From Proteiniphilum acetatigenes DSM 18083 (GTDB lineage Bacteria > Bacteroidota > Bacteroidia > Bacteroidales > Dysgonomonadaceae): a stretch of DNA of 64,000 nt. Each line of letters starts with the position of its first letter. The stretch's first letter is position 1. A model generated the notes under the pieces. It was not told the origin of the DNA, ran no database searches, and was given only the letters and a program-made list of their open reading frames with translations. The translations under genes were made by a program, and so were the position numbers. The DNA lies in NCBI RefSeq assembly GCF_000380985.1, contig NZ_KB905694.1, positions 1 to 64,000 on the forward strand. The letters are read 5' to 3'. Shown one piece after another: positions 35,795 to 45,899 of this stretch.

Positions 35795-38700
35795 ATGCCT
35801 GTAAGACTAATAAAAGTATCAAAAAATTTAAATGTGGGGATCAACACTCTTGTTGAATTCCTGCACAAGAAAGGTATTGAAATAGAAGCAAATCCCAATG
35901 CAAAAATTGAGGATGAACAGTATGATATACTGATTGCCGAATTCGGTAAAGACAAAAATATACGCAAAGAAGCGACCATCACCCGTGAAAAACTACATCG
36001 TCGTGACGAAAAACGGGAGACTGTCGCCATAGAGGGGTATGAACTTCCGGAAGAACAAACTCCCAGGAAAAAGACAGAAAAAGAAGCTATTGAGACGGAG
36101 ATACCTGACGAATTAAGACCTCACTTCAATGTCGTAGGTAGTATTGACCTCGACAACCTTCATAAAAAGAAAAGCGAACCAAAGAGAGAAGAGCCGGTGA
36201 AGGAAGAGAATGAAGAGATCATTGCGCCGGTTTCCCGGGAAGTGGAAGCACAGCCCGAGCCCGAAGTAGAAAAACCGGCTCCTGTTGAAGAGGTTCCGGC
36301 AGAAGAGATTTCTATTGAGCCGGTTCCCACTGAAGAGGTAACTTCACCTCAGGCGGAAGAACAAGCAGAAGAGAAAAAGGAGGAGAGCGTAAAAGAGAAA
36401 ACAGAGGAACAAGCAGAAGAGAAAAAGGAAGATATAGCACATCCGGTAGCAGTGGAAAAAGCCGAACCGGAAGAAATAAAAAAACCAGAGCCGGAGGAAG
36501 CAGTAACAAAACCGGCATCCGAATCTGTATCGGAAGCTGCCGGAACAGAGTCGCATAAAGATGACTCTGAAGAGGAAGAAAAAACCGATGAAACTAAATC
36601 CGACTCAGTATTCAGGTTACATAATAATAAACTGGAATCCAATATTGTGGTTAAAGGATCTATCGATCTGGATTCGATCAATGACCGTACCCGGCCGCCC
36701 AGAAAATCAAGAGCACAACGGAAGAAAGAACGCCTTGAACGCGAACAGAAAGCGCTGGACAATAAAAAGCTGAAAGAAGAAAAGGTAAAACAACTGAAGA
36801 AGGAAGCTATCGATGAAAAGAAAAAACAGCCGGAGGTTTCAGATAGTGATAGCGACGGCGGAAAGAAAAAGAGAAAACGTATACGTTCGGGACAGGTGAA
36901 CATCGACAAACCTACGACCTACAGTCAGGGTTCCAAAAGCAACAACAAAAAATTGTCGCTTAGGAAACCACTTAAAGCCGAGGTCAGTGAAGAAGATGTA
37001 CAAAAACAGATAAAAGAGACACTCGCACGCCTCACTGAAAAGAGAGGAAAGAAAGCAGGTGCGAAGTATCGTCGTGAAAAGCGCGAAGCCAGCGCCCAGA
37101 GACAACAGGAGGAACTCAAACAGCAGGAAAAGGCAAGCCGCATATTACAGTTGACGGAGTTTGTTACGGCAAACGACCTGGCCAATATGATGAATGTCCC
37201 TGTAACCAATGTTATCTCCACCTGTATGAGCCTGGGGGTAATGGTGGCTATCAATCAGCGCCTCGACGCCGAGACCATTAATATTGTGGCCGAAGAATAT
37301 GGCTTCAAAACCCAATATGTGAGCGCCGATGTAATTGAAGCAATCGCCGATCAGGAAGATGCGCCAGAAGACCTGATACCGCGTCCGCCCATTGTGACGG
37401 TGATGGGACACGTGGACCACGGGAAAACATCATTGCTCGACAGGATCCGCAGTACTAACGTAATTGCGGGTGAAGCCGGTGGTATCACGCAACATATCGG
37501 AGCCTACAACGTACAGTTATCCGACGGACGTAAGATCACCTTTCTTGATACACCGGGCCATGAGGCATTTACCGCCATGCGTGCACGTGGTGCCAAGGTG
37601 ACAGACGTAGCCATTATCATCGTAGCGGCAGACGACAATGTGATGCCCCAAACGGTAGAAGCCATCAACCACGCGGGTGCGGCAGGCGTTCCTATTGTGT
37701 TTGCCATTAACAAGATCGATAAACCGGGAGCCAATCCCGAAAAAATAAAAGAAAGACTGGCCGAAATGAACTACCTGGTAGAGGATTGGGGAGGAAAATA
37801 CCAATCACAGGATATATCGGCAAAGAGTGGTATCGGTATCAATGAACTACTGGAGAAGGTATTGCTTGAAGCTGACCTGCTGGAACTGAAAGCCAATCCC
37901 AATCGGAGGGCAACCGGATCCATCATTGAGTCGTCACTCGATAAGGGAAGAGGTTATATGGCCACCGTGCTGGTAGAAAATGGAACGCTCAGGCAGGGTG
38001 ATATCGTATTGGCAGGCTCCTACTTCGGCCGCGTGAAAGCAATGTTCAACGAGCGTAATCAGCGTATAGAAGAGGCCGGACCATCTGAACCGGCTCTGAT
38101 ACTCGGTTTAAACGGAGCGCCTCAGGCTGGCGACACATTCAATGTAATGGAGACCGAACAGGAAGCACGCTCAATTGCCAACCGTCGCGAACAATTGCAG
38201 CGCGAACAATCGTTGCGTACACAAAAAATGCTTACACTCGACGATATCGGACGCCGCATCGCCATCGGCAGCTTCCAGCAGCTGAATATCATTGTGAAAG
38301 GAGACGTGGACGGATCGGTAGAAGCACTCTCCGACTCATTGATACGTCTTTCTACGGAAGAGATCCAGGTGAATGTTATTCACAAGGCCGCAGGGCAAAT
38401 CTCGGAATCGGACGTTAGCCTGGCGGCAGTTTCGGATGCCATTATTATTGGCTTCCAGGTGCGTCCCTCACTCGGAGCACGTAAAGAGGCAGAGAAAGAA
38501 GGTGTGGATATCCGCCTCTACTCTATCATCTACGATGCCATAGAAGAGGTCAAAGCGGCTATGGAAGGTATGCTTTCTCCCGATATCAAGGAAGAGATTA
38601 CCGGTAACGTTGAAGTGCTGGAAGTATTCAAAATATCAAAAGTGGGAACCGTAGCCGGATGTATGGTGCGCGACGGCAAAATAAAACGCTCAAGTCGCAT

Positions 38701-38887
38701 TCGTCTTATCCGCGACGGTATCGTAATCTTCACCGGCGAATTGGAATCGTTGAAACGGTTCAAAGAGGATGTGAAAGAAGTTACTTCAGGCTATGAGTGC
38801 GGCGTCACTATACGTAATTTTAATGATATAAAAGTGGGTGATGTAGTTGAAGCCTACGAAGAGACTGAAGTAAAGAAAAAATTATAA
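35795..38887 (+). CDS. infB: Translation initiation factor IF-2
   Basis: A 1030-residue IF-2 that carries initiator tRNA to the ribosome. The first 440 residues are an extended Glu/Lys-rich linker with two copies of GSIDLD (about residues 112 and 289) and a duplicated EEQAEEKKE stretch. The IF2_N helix follows, then the GTPase domain from about residue 537 ([11 protein letters not shown]), with DTPGHEAF and NKIDKPGA, and the beta-barrel and C-terminal domains that bind fMet-tRNA. The long N-terminus is typical of the phylum. Confidence 0.97.
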   Translation: MPVRLIKVSKNLNVGINTLVEFLHKKGIEIEANPNAKIEDEQYDILIAEFGKDKNIRKEATITREKLHRRDEKRETVAIEGYELPEEQTPRKKTEKEAIETEIPDELRPHFNVVGSIDLDNLHKKKSEPKREEPVKEENEEIIAPVSREVEAQPEPEVEKPAPVEEVPAEEISIEPVPTEEVTSPQAEEQAEEKKEESVKEKTEEQAEEKKEDIAHPVAVEKAEPEEIKKPEPEEAVTKPASESVSEAAGTESHKDDSEEEEKTDETKSDSVFRLHNNKLESNIVVKGSIDLDSINDRTRPPRKSRAQRKKERLEREQKALDNKKLKEEKVKQLKKEAIDEKKKQPEVSDSDSDGGKKKRKRIRSGQVNIDKPTTYSQGSKSNNKKLSLRKPLKAEVSEEDVQKQIKETLARLTEKRGKKAGAKYRREKREASAQRQQEELKQQEKASRILQLTEFVTANDLANMMNVPVTNVISTCMSLGVMVAINQRLDAETINIVAEEYGFKTQYVSADVIEAIADQEDAPEDLIPRPPIVTVMGHVDHGKTSLLDRIRSTNVIAGEAGGITQHIGAYNVQLSDGRKITFLDTPGHEAFTAMRARGAKVTDVAIIIVAADDNVMPQTVEAINHAGAAGVPIVFAINKIDKPGANPEKIKERLAEMNYLVEDWGGKYQSQDISAKSGIGINELLEKVLLEADLLELKANPNRRATGSIIESSLDKGRGYMATVLVENGTLRQGDIVLAGSYFGRVKAMFNERNQRIEEAGPSEPALILGLNGAPQAGDTFNVMETEQEARSIANRREQLQREQSLRTQKMLTLDDIGRRIAIGSFQQLNIIVKGDVDGSVEALSDSLIRLSTEEIQVNVIHKAAGQISESDVSLAAVSDAIIIGFQVRPSLGARKEAEKEGVDIRLYSIIYDAIEEVKAAMEGMLSPDIKEEITGNVEVLEVFKISKVGTVAGCMVRDGKIKRSSRIRLIRDGIVIFTGELESLKRFKEDVKEVTSGYECGVTIRNFNDIKVGDVVEAYEETEVKKKL

Positions 38888-38946
38888 GAAATCCCAATTA
38901 TGGATCATCCCGTTCAATACGGAGATTCAAGGGCTTTATTTATGGT

Positions 38947-39066
38947 AACCAGTTGACATTGTAATTTTAATTCCTACCCTGAGAGCGGCCGCATCTGCTC
39001 TTTACAAGCGGGTGCGGCCACAACACACAGGAGATGGGAAAAGAAATTACAATTGCAACCAGGTTT
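38947..39066 (+). other. Long imperfect hairpin upstream of ompH
   Basis: Nested complementary arms span 120 bases: AACC/GGTT, GTTG/CAAC, ATTGTAATTT (38958-38967) with AAATTACAAT (39044-39053), TTCC/GGAA, CCTG/CAGG and GGCCGCA (38987-38993) with TGCGGCC (39013-39019). That is 33 pairs in one rod with small internal loops. It could be a structured leader, an excised RNA or a small palindromic mobile element. No T-run follows the right arm, so it is not a simple terminator. Confidence 0.5.
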
Positions 39067-39096
39067 TATCAATTGAATATTCACTTTTTAAAATAG

Positions 39097-39627
39097 TTGA
39101 CAATGACAAAAAGAGTTTTTTTCACGCTTACCCTACTTATTTCATTGGTCGGTGGAACTGCTTTTTCACAGGTGTTGCCACAAGTTTCCGTTGCTTATGT
39201 AAATACAACCGAACTACTGGACCAAATGCCTGAAAAAGCACAGGCCACACAGCAACTGCTTACATTAAGTGAGAATTACGAAAAAGAGCTGGAACTGATG
39301 CAGAATGAATACAACAAAAAGTATTCCGACTATATCACCTATCAAGCCTCTCTCTCAGAAAATATCAAGCTGCGCAGGATGCAGGAACTTACCGAACTGG
39401 AAAGTAGGATAACTCAATTCATGGAATTGGCCCAGAAAGATATTGAAAATCGGGAGAAAGAATTACTGGAACCCCTGAAACAGAAAATAAACAATGCCAT
39501 TCATAATGTCGGTGTTGAACAGGGATATACTGTAATTTATGATCTGGCCAATCCTGGAATCGCCTTTGTATCACCCGATGCGGTCAATGCCAATCCTTAC
39601 GTAAAATCAAAACTGGGCATCCGCTAA
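39097..39627 (+). CDS. OmpH/Skp-family periplasmic chaperone
   Basis: A 176-residue OmpH-like protein with a signal peptide (cleaved near AFSQ), followed by VSVAYVNTTELLDQMPEKAQA and a long helical tentacle region. It would escort outer-membrane proteins to the BAM machinery. murI follows 16 bases downstream. Confidence 0.92.
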   Translation: MTMTKRVFFTLTLLISLVGGTAFSQVLPQVSVAYVNTTELLDQMPEKAQATQQLLTLSENYEKELELMQNEYNKKYSDYITYQASLSENIKLRRMQELTELESRITQFMELAQKDIENREKELLEPLKQKINNAIHNVGVEQGYTVIYDLANPGIAFVSPDAVNANPYVKSKLGIR

Positions 39628-39643
39628 GCGATCTTCGGCAGAC

Positions 39644-40495
39644 GTGGAAGAACAAACAGGACTGGAAAGCCGGAAAGCGGGGCCAATCGGTATCTTCGAC
39701 TCCGGATACGGCGGACTTACGGTACTCTCCGAAATAAGAGCGCTGATGCCGGAGTATGATTATATCTATTTGGGCGACAACGCCCGTGCTCCGTATGGCA
39801 GCCGTTCCTATGAACGGGTATACCAGTTCACACTTGAAGCGGTGAAGTGGTTTTTCAGGCAGGGGTGCCATCTGGTAATCCTGGCATGTAACACGGCCTC
39901 CGCAAAAGCATTACGAACCATCCAGCAGATCAATCTGCCAGAGCTTGATCCCTCGAAAAGGGTATTGGGTGTGATTCGCCCCACAGCAGAGTCGATAGCA
40001 ACTCTTTCAGAAAACGGCCATATAGGTATTTTGGGGACAGAAGGAACCATTCGATCGGGATCGTATGAGTTGGAGATCAGCAAACTCTACCCGGATATAA
40101 CCGTAACGGGCGAAGCATGTCCCATGTGGGTTCCCCTTGTAGAAAACAGGGAGTACCACAAACCGGGAGCTGATTATTTTGTACAACAACATCTGGAGAA
40201 ACTCTTTGAGAAAGATCCTCTTATCGACACAATTATCCTGGGATGCACGCATTATCCACTACTCATGAATAAGATAACCCAATATCTGCCGAAGAATGTG
40301 AAAGTAATTTCCCAGGGAAAGTATGTGGCCGAAAGCCTCAGGAGCTATCTGCAAAGACATCCTGAAATGGATAAAAATTGCACAAAGAAAGGTAGTATAC
40401 AATACTTTACCACCGACTCACCGGAAAAATTCGGACAACAGGCATCCATTTTCCTGAATGAACAGGTTGATGCCTTGCAAACCAATCTTGAATAA
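39644..40495 (+). CDS. murI: Glutamate racemase
   Basis: Makes D-glutamate for peptidoglycan. The 283-residue protein has the GIFDSGYGGLTVL start region and the two catalytic cysteines in ACNTASA and GCTHYPLL. It starts at a GTG (39644). There is no ATG before the FDSG motif that would give a full protein. Confidence 0.95.
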   Translation: MEEQTGLESRKAGPIGIFDSGYGGLTVLSEIRALMPEYDYIYLGDNARAPYGSRSYERVYQFTLEAVKWFFRQGCHLVILACNTASAKALRTIQQINLPELDPSKRVLGVIRPTAESIATLSENGHIGILGTEGTIRSGSYELEISKLYPDITVTGEACPMWVPLVENREYHKPGADYFVQQHLEKLFEKDPLIDTIILGCTHYPLLMNKITQYLPKNVKVISQGKYVAESLRSYLQRHPEMDKNCTKKGSIQYFTTDSPEKFGQQASIFLNEQVDALQTNLE

Positions 40496-40500
40496 AAGCT

Positions 40501-41079
40501 ATGAACTGGTTTGATCTCACCGTAGGCATATTGCTGCTTATCGCCTTTATCAACGGATACCGTAAAGGATTAATTATGCAGCTTGTGGGACTGGCAACTA
40601 TCGTCCTGGCAGCCATCTTTGGGGGAAGACTGGCCAGTACCATCCTACCCGAAATAAACAGGTTGATCGACCTCTCGCCGGAAGCAGCAAGGGTATTGTC
40701 TTTCATCCTCGCATTCGCAGCTATCGCTATCGCTCTCTCACTGGTCGGACGAATACTACAGCGCTTTATCGATATAATCTTTCTCAGTTTTATCAACCGT
40801 CTGCTGGGAGCAGTAATTGCAACCGGCACAATGATGGTGTTCCTGAGTATCATCCTCAATCTGGTATTGATGCTCGACTATAACGAACAGGTCATCAATA
40901 AAAAAACGAAAGAAGAATCATTTTTCTTCGAACGGGTGGAAGCGGTAATTCCCGCTATCGTTCCTTATCTTCAACCTCAACTATGGGATGAAATTATTCC
41001 CGAAAAATATCGTGAAGAAATAGAAAGAAAGAGCGAACCCATTGACTCGACATACCAACAGCGCCATTTCAATATTTAA
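40501..41079 (+). CDS. CvpA-family membrane protein
   Basis: A 192-residue protein with four hydrophobic segments (about 3-20, 28-46, 62-82 and 95-120) and the N-terminal FDLTVGILLLIAFINGYRKG pattern of CvpA. In enterobacteria CvpA is linked to colicin V production and envelope homeostasis. Its function here is unknown. Five bases after murI. Confidence 0.88.
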   Translation: MNWFDLTVGILLLIAFINGYRKGLIMQLVGLATIVLAAIFGGRLASTILPEINRLIDLSPEAARVLSFILAFAAIAIALSLVGRILQRFIDIIFLSFINRLLGAVIATGTMMVFLSIILNLVLMLDYNEQVINKKTKEESFFFERVEAVIPAIVPYLQPQLWDEIIPEKYREEIERKSEPIDSTYQQRHFNI

Positions 41080-41233
41080 GTGGAATGGTGGGAAGGTGGG
41101 AAGGTATCAATGAATTAATGTGCTAATATGCCAATGTGCCAATGAGAATAATGAAATGAGAAGTGAAGAAGTGATTTAATGATTAGTAGATTTGATGATC
41201 TTGAATCTTAAATCTTGAATTTTAAATTTTGAA
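41080..41233 (+). repeat. Modular leader tract before psd
   Basis: Starts right after the cvpA stop with GTGGAATGGTGGGAAGG (GGTGGGAA duplicated). Then come TAATGTGCTAATATGCC, AATGTGCCAATGAG, GTGATTTAATGATTAG and a double CTTGAATCTTAAAT block before the psd ATG. All are on the sense strand. Confidence 0.6.
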
Positions 41234-41914
41234 ATGAAACAATTACGAATACATAAAGAAGGTAAATCGGCTTTGATAAAAATAGGTGTTGTACTTATCC
41301 TTATCAATGCAGTTCTCCTGATCCTGCTTCCCGGTACAATATTTACCCTTTTCCTGGCAGTCTTGTCATTTCTGTTATATGCGATGGCGATCAACTTTTA
41401 CAGACACCCTGATCGCACCTATAAAGGTGATCTGCACGGATTGGTAAATGCCCCTACAGACGGTAAAATTGTAACCATAGAAAAAGTATTCGAAAAAGAG
41501 TTCTTCCATGACGAACGTATTCAGATTTCTATCTTCATGTCATTCTTTAATGCTCACTCCAATTGGATACCGGTCACCGGCAAGATCACTCATTTCTCCC
41601 ATATAGAGGGAAATTTTCATGCCGCATACCTGCCTAAATCGAGCCATGAAAATGAGCATACGAATATTTTGATAGAGACGCCCGATCATGGTACAATACT
41701 CACGAAACAGATCGCCGGGGCAGTGGCAAGAAGAGTGATCACCTATGTGAAAGAGGGTGATGAAGTACATATAGGAGCGCCACTCGGTTTCATCAAACTG
41801 GGTTCCCGAATGGATATTTTTCTGCCGCTGGACAGTGAAATATTGGTCGAACCGGGAGAAGAAGTACATGCCAACGTCACCTTTTTGGCAAGGCTCACCC
41901 AAAAGGAAAGATAA
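41234..41914 (+). CDS. psd: Phosphatidylserine decarboxylase, short form
   Basis: Converts phosphatidylserine to phosphatidylethanolamine. A 226-residue PSD with two N-terminal membrane segments (about 15-55) and the self-cleavage Gly-Ser in FIKLGSRMDIFLP, where serine becomes the pyruvoyl group. The short form with GSR resembles the archaetidylserine-type enzymes of Bacteroidetes. Six bases before pssA. Confidence 0.93.
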   Translation: MKQLRIHKEGKSALIKIGVVLILINAVLLILLPGTIFTLFLAVLSFLLYAMAINFYRHPDRTYKGDLHGLVNAPTDGKIVTIEKVFEKEFFHDERIQISIFMSFFNAHSNWIPVTGKITHFSHIEGNFHAAYLPKSSHENEHTNILIETPDHGTILTKQIAGAVARRVITYVKEGDEVHIGAPLGFIKLGSRMDIFLPLDSEILVEPGEEVHANVTFLARLTQKER

Positions 41915-41920
41915 CGGACT

Positions 41921-42634
41921 ATGCGAAAACAGATACCCAATATTCTCACTTTGTTGAATCTCTTCTCGGGATGCATAGCCATTGTCATGGCGTTCCAAGG
42001 TAACTTTAAAGCGGTAGTAATATGGGTTGCAATGGCCGCCCTGTTCGATTTCCTGGATGGGATGGCGGCACGACTACTAAAAGCTTATTCCCCTTTGGGT
42101 AAAGAGCTGGATTCCCTGGCAGATGTGATCAGTTTCGGTACTGCACCTGCATCAGCAGTTTTTATACTACTTCGGGATTACTCCTTACTGCCAGGTTATC
42201 TGGAACCTCTGCACATCTGGATCCCATATCTGGCATTTCTTATTCCTGTTTTTTCTGCCTACCGGCTGGCCAAATTCAATATAGACGAACGACAAACCAC
42301 CTCATTTATAGGCCTGCCTACTCCGGCCAACGGACTATTCTGGATTAGCTACTGCTTCGGAATGACTGAAATAGTAACCCTAAATGAAAACTTCTTCTAT
42401 CTAACCGCCGGATTGATTGTTCTAATGTCGCTGATGATGATCTCCGAAATACCGATGTTCTCATTAAAAATCAAAAAAATGGCGTTCAAAGGGAATGAAA
42501 AACAGATTTTTCTGATCATCCTGATGATCCTGCTTATTACGCTACAGGGGATCAGCGGTATCTCTTGGGGAATAGCAGCCTATATTCTCCTCTCTGTTTT
42601 AGGCCGTAGCAGCAAGCAGAGAACCGTTAAATAA
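41921..42634 (+). CDS. pssA: CDP-diacylglycerol-serine O-phosphatidyltransferase
   Basis: Makes phosphatidylserine from CDP-diacylglycerol and serine. The 237-residue protein is a CDP-alcohol phosphatidyltransferase with the motif DFLDGMAARLLKAYSPLGKE and then LDSLAD. It has six or so membrane segments. Its partner Psd is just upstream, so the pair makes phosphatidylethanolamine. Confidence 0.93.
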   Translation: MRKQIPNILTLLNLFSGCIAIVMAFQGNFKAVVIWVAMAALFDFLDGMAARLLKAYSPLGKELDSLADVISFGTAPASAVFILLRDYSLLPGYLEPLHIWIPYLAFLIPVFSAYRLAKFNIDERQTTSFIGLPTPANGLFWISYCFGMTEIVTLNENFFYLTAGLIVLMSLMMISEIPMFSLKIKKMAFKGNEKQIFLIILMILLITLQGISGISWGIAAYILLSVLGRSSKQRTVK

Positions 42635-42704
42635 TACAAATAGATTGATTATCATTGCGTGAATCATTGTATCTTTATTCCTGAATCAATTTATCACACA
42701 ACAT

Positions 42705-42950
42705 ATGGGATTCCTAATTAAATTTCTTCTGGGTTTTATGGTTGTCTATTTTCTGCTGAAAGCAGTCGCAGCCTTTCTTATGGGAAAGCGTGGCAGACAG
42801 ACTTCAAACTTCCGGCAGCAACAGGCACAACAGACCAGACAACCTGAAAACCAACAAGATCGGATCATTGAGTATCAGAAAAAAAAATTCGAGTCGAGCG
42901 AAATCGAAGATGCAGATTTTGTAGAAGTAAAAGACAGCCGTAAAATATAA
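42705..42950 (+). CDS. DUF4834-family small membrane protein
   Basis: An 81-residue protein with one N-terminal hydrophobic helix (about residues 2-25), a Gln-rich middle and a charged C-terminus ending IEDADFVEVKDSRKI. The family is restricted to Bacteroidetes and has no known function. It lies between pssA and the alpha-oxoamine synthase. Confidence 0.75.
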   Translation: MGFLIKFLLGFMVVYFLLKAVAAFLMGKRGRQTSNFRQQQAQQTRQPENQQDRIIEYQKKKFESSEIEDADFVEVKDSRKI

Positions 42951-42981
42951 ATCCGACAAGATAAGGGGTCTATACAAACAA

Positions 42982-43091
42982 CCCGTCAACAGCCGCTCTT
43001 TTCAATTCAGGATAGGGGCGGCTCATTTTCTACAGGGACGGGATTTACCTGTACAGATATTTCTAAGTTAGTTTAAAAATAGCTATTTTTG
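42982..43091 (+). promoter_or_regulatory. Nested hairpins and promoter before the alpha-oxoamine synthase
   Basis: CCCGTC (42982-42987) pairs with GACGGG (43037-43042) and encloses AGCCGC (42991-42996)/GCGGCT (43018-43023). The pair probably ends the upstream transcript. A -7 box TATTTTTG at 43084-43091 then gives a leader of about 27 bases to the ATG at 43125. The -33 is weak. Confidence 0.5.
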
Positions 43092-43124
43092 CAAAAAGGA
43101 AAATCAAATCAATCATATACAATC

Positions 43125-44387
43125 ATGACAGATATTTTTGACCGGCTGAAAAGTGCCGAAGGTCCGCTTGAACAGTATCGCAAGAAAGCGGAAGGATATT
43201 TTATATTTCCCGAACTGGAAGGTGAGATAGGTCCCAGAATGAGGTTTCTCGGTAAAGAGGTGATCACCTGGAGTCTGAACAATTATCTGGGATTGGCCAA
43301 CCACCCTGAAGTTCGTGAAGCGGATGCGAAAGCTGCAGCCGACTGGGGTATGGCATATCCTATGGGAGCACGTATGATGTCGGGACAAACGAAATATCAC
43401 AAAGAGCTGGAGGAAAAACTCGCTGCCTTTGAGAAAAAGGAGGCTGCCTATCTGCTGAATTACGGTTATCAGGGAATGGTTTCTATCATCGATTCTCTGG
43501 TCTCAAGGAATGATGTTATTGTTTACGACTCCGAATCCCATGCTTGTATCATGGACGGCATTTTTCTGCATAAAGCCAAGGGTGGAAAGAGTTTTGTATT
43601 TCCCCACAACGATATGGAGAGATGTGACAAGATGCTTGGTTTCGCTACCAGAAAAGCAGAAGAGACAGGCGGTGGTATCCTGGTGATTACCGAAGGGGTA
43701 TTCGGTATGTCGGGCGATTTGGGAAATCTTCCCGGAATCGTTATACTCAGAGAAAAATATAATTTCCGCCTCATGATAGATGATGCACACGGATTTGGCA
43801 CCATGGGAGAGACCGGAGCGGGTGCAAGCGAACATTTCGGATTGATGGACGAAGTGGACATTTATTTTGGCACCTTTGCTAAATCAATGGCCGGTATCGG
43901 TGCTTTTGTCGCTTCTGAAAAAGCTATCGTCAATTCATTGAAATACAATATGCGCTCTCAGATTTTTGCCAAATCACTTCCTATGCCCATGGTGATCGGT
44001 GCATTAAAACGCCTCGAAATATTACAGACACAGCCCCAATATAAAGAAAATCTGTGGAAAATCGCCAAGTCGTTGCAAGAAGGACTGGTGGCCGAAGGAT
44101 TCAATATCGGCAATACGCAATCACCGGTGACCCCCGTCTATTTCAGCGGCTCCGTTCCCGAAGGCACCAATATTGTAATCGATCTGCGTGAGAATCATAA
44201 TGTTTTCTGCTCCATCGTAGTATATCCGGTGGTACCTAAAGGAGTATTAATGCTCAGACTGATCCCTACTGCCTCTCATACACAGAAGGATGTGTATGAG
44301 ACCATTGAGGTATTCAAAAAGATAAAGGTTAATCTCGAAGCGGGAAAATATATGGCTGACGAGATGAAATCGATGTCCACTACATAA
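43125..44387 (+). CDS. Alpha-oxoamine synthase, possible cysteate acyltransferase (capnine-type)
   Basis: A 420-residue PLP enzyme of the AOS family (Kbl, BioF, serine palmitoyltransferase). PLP lysine K253 in FGTFAKSMAGIGAF, cofactor-contacting DDAHGFGTMG (D220, H222). Start chosen at the ATG at 43125 (MTDIFDRLK); the open frame upstream runs over the promoter. Its neighbour is a threonine-synthase-like enzyme rather than threonine dehydrogenase, so a role in amino-acid acylation to a 3-keto sulfonolipid or sphingoid base is more likely than threonine breakdown. Specificity (cysteate or serine) is an inference. Confidence 0.8.
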   Translation: MTDIFDRLKSAEGPLEQYRKKAEGYFIFPELEGEIGPRMRFLGKEVITWSLNNYLGLANHPEVREADAKAAADWGMAYPMGARMMSGQTKYHKELEEKLAAFEKKEAAYLLNYGYQGMVSIIDSLVSRNDVIVYDSESHACIMDGIFLHKAKGGKSFVFPHNDMERCDKMLGFATRKAEETGGGILVITEGVFGMSGDLGNLPGIVILREKYNFRLMIDDAHGFGTMGETGAGASEHFGLMDEVDIYFGTFAKSMAGIGAFVASEKAIVNSLKYNMRSQIFAKSLPMPMVIGALKRLEILQTQPQYKENLWKIAKSLQEGLVAEGFNIGNTQSPVTPVYFSGSVPEGTNIVIDLRENHNVFCSIVVYPVVPKGVLMLRLIPTASHTQKDVYETIEVFKKIKVNLEAGKYMADEMKSMSTT

Positions 44388-44396
44388 AAAAAGAAA

Positions 44397-45728
44397 ATGC
44401 TTCGCATAAAAATTCAGCATAAGTACCATTTAGCCTGTACCGGCTGTGGGCATGTGACTCCCAACTTCTGGACATGGTTCGAACAGAATCAACAATGCCC
44501 GAAGTGCGGAAGCAAACATTCCGAAGTGTGGTACAACCGACGTTATCAGCGGTTACCGCGACTTATCGGACGCCGCAACCCTAACAGTTTCTGGCACTAT
44601 TTCCCTTTTCTTCCGCTATTACGCAGAAGGCATATCATCTCGAAAGGTGAAGGTGCCATTCCCGTAGAACAGTGGACATTCCTCGAAGAGTTTGCGAAAG
44701 AGAAGTACGGACTCGATCTCAATGTTCATGTCTACAGGAATGACCTGAACGGAGGTACAGGGACATTTAAGGATATTGCTGCTTCGCTGGCAGCCAGCCT
44801 GTTCAACGAGATCGGCATCAATCAGTATTGTATTGCTTCCACCGGTAATTCGGCTACGGCCTATGCCAAATATCTTTCCCTGGCAAAGGTGAATTGTTCC
44901 GTATTCATGCCGGAAGACGCTATCAAAACATCAGAGGCCACTATCAGTTCCTACGGGCAACAGGTTTTCCGTGTGATGGGCGACTATGCCAAAGCAAAGG
45001 AGATTGCAGCGGGATATGCCAGACTGCACAATATTCCGATATCGACCGGCAACATCGATCCTATCCGTGTGGAAGCAAAGAAGACAATGGTCTTCGAATG
45101 GCTTCGCCAGATGGATAAGTTTCCTGATGTATATATCCAGGCAGTCAGTGGCGGTACAGGCCCCATTGCTATAGACAAAGGTATCCGCGAGATTAAACAG
45201 GTCTATCCTGAATTGAAAAATCCCCGCTTCCTTCTGATACAGACAGACGGATGCGACCCGATGGTGCAGGCGTGGGAAGACGCCGAAGCCGTCGGATTCC
45301 CCGAAGGTTTTGAGAAGAAATATCCTATTATCGACAATCCTCAGACAGAAGTTCCTACCCTGGCAACCGGAAATCCGGCTACCTACCCCATCGTAGCGAA
45401 ATTGGTAAAAGAGTCAGGAGGCAGCTTCCTGCGAATGCGTGAAAAAAAACTGGTATCCGTAGGTAAACTGACTGCCTATGAGCAGAAAGTAATCCCCGGA
45501 CCGGCATCTGCCGTTTCTATCGCCGGATTCTTCGTCGCACTCAGGAAAAACCTCATCAAAAACGGAGAGACAGTACTGCTCAATATCGGAGAAGGACCCA
45601 ATCGTGCTCCCTATTTCCTGGAGCAGATGATCTATACCTCCCATAATGTATATAATGTGGATGAATGTGCTCCCCACTCCATAGACGATTACCGGTCACA
45701 ACTCTGGAATGAGGTGATGCGCGACTAA
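44397..45728 (+). CDS. Threonine-synthase-like PLP enzyme, probable cysteate synthase
   Basis: A 443-residue fold-type II PLP protein. An N-terminal zinc ribbon has C14, C17, C34 and C37. The PLP lysine is K125 in TGTFKDIAASLA, and SGGTGPIAIDKG is a phosphate-binding turn. Known cysteate synthases of capnine makers convert O-phosphoserine and sulfite to cysteate and descend from threonine synthase. Ten bases after the acyltransferase gene and upstream of an SDR, this context supports that role over threonine synthesis. The assignment is an inference. Confidence 0.7.
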   Translation: MLRIKIQHKYHLACTGCGHVTPNFWTWFEQNQQCPKCGSKHSEVWYNRRYQRLPRLIGRRNPNSFWHYFPFLPLLRRRHIISKGEGAIPVEQWTFLEEFAKEKYGLDLNVHVYRNDLNGGTGTFKDIAASLAASLFNEIGINQYCIASTGNSATAYAKYLSLAKVNCSVFMPEDAIKTSEATISSYGQQVFRVMGDYAKAKEIAAGYARLHNIPISTGNIDPIRVEAKKTMVFEWLRQMDKFPDVYIQAVSGGTGPIAIDKGIREIKQVYPELKNPRFLLIQTDGCDPMVQAWEDAEAVGFPEGFEKKYPIIDNPQTEVPTLATGNPATYPIVAKLVKESGGSFLRMREKKLVSVGKLTAYEQKVIPGPASAVSIAGFFVALRKNLIKNGETVLLNIGEGPNRAPYFLEQMIYTSHNVYNVDECAPHSIDDYRSQLWNEVMRD

Positions 45729-45899
45729 TTGAAGGAGAAAAGGAATTGAAGGAGAAAAGGTGGAATGGTGATTAGGCTAATGGGATAATTTGTTGATGTG
45801 ATAATTTACTGATTTGATGATTAGTTAATGTGCTGATTATAAAAGAGAAAAACGAAAAGTGAAATTGGTAATTAGTAATTAATAATTGGTAATTGGTAA
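45729..45899 (+). repeat. Modular leader tract before the SDR gene
   Basis: Right after the upstream stop: GAAGGAGAAAAGG duplicated, then TGATTAGGCTAATGGG, TGTTGATGTGATAATTTAC, TTTGATGATTAG, AACGAAAAGTGAAA and, at the end, repeated AATTGGTAATTGG with a 7-base period running into the coding region. Confidence 0.6.

Noticed and set aside
43125-44387. Glycine C-acetyltransferase (Kbl) of threonine breakdown
   Set aside because: The fold is shared, but no threonine dehydrogenase is present and the neighbours point to lipid synthesis.
44397-45728. Ordinary threonine synthase
   Set aside because: No homoserine kinase or aspartate-pathway genes nearby; placement between an alpha-oxoamine synthase and an SDR favours cysteate synthase, although sequence alone cannot exclude it.
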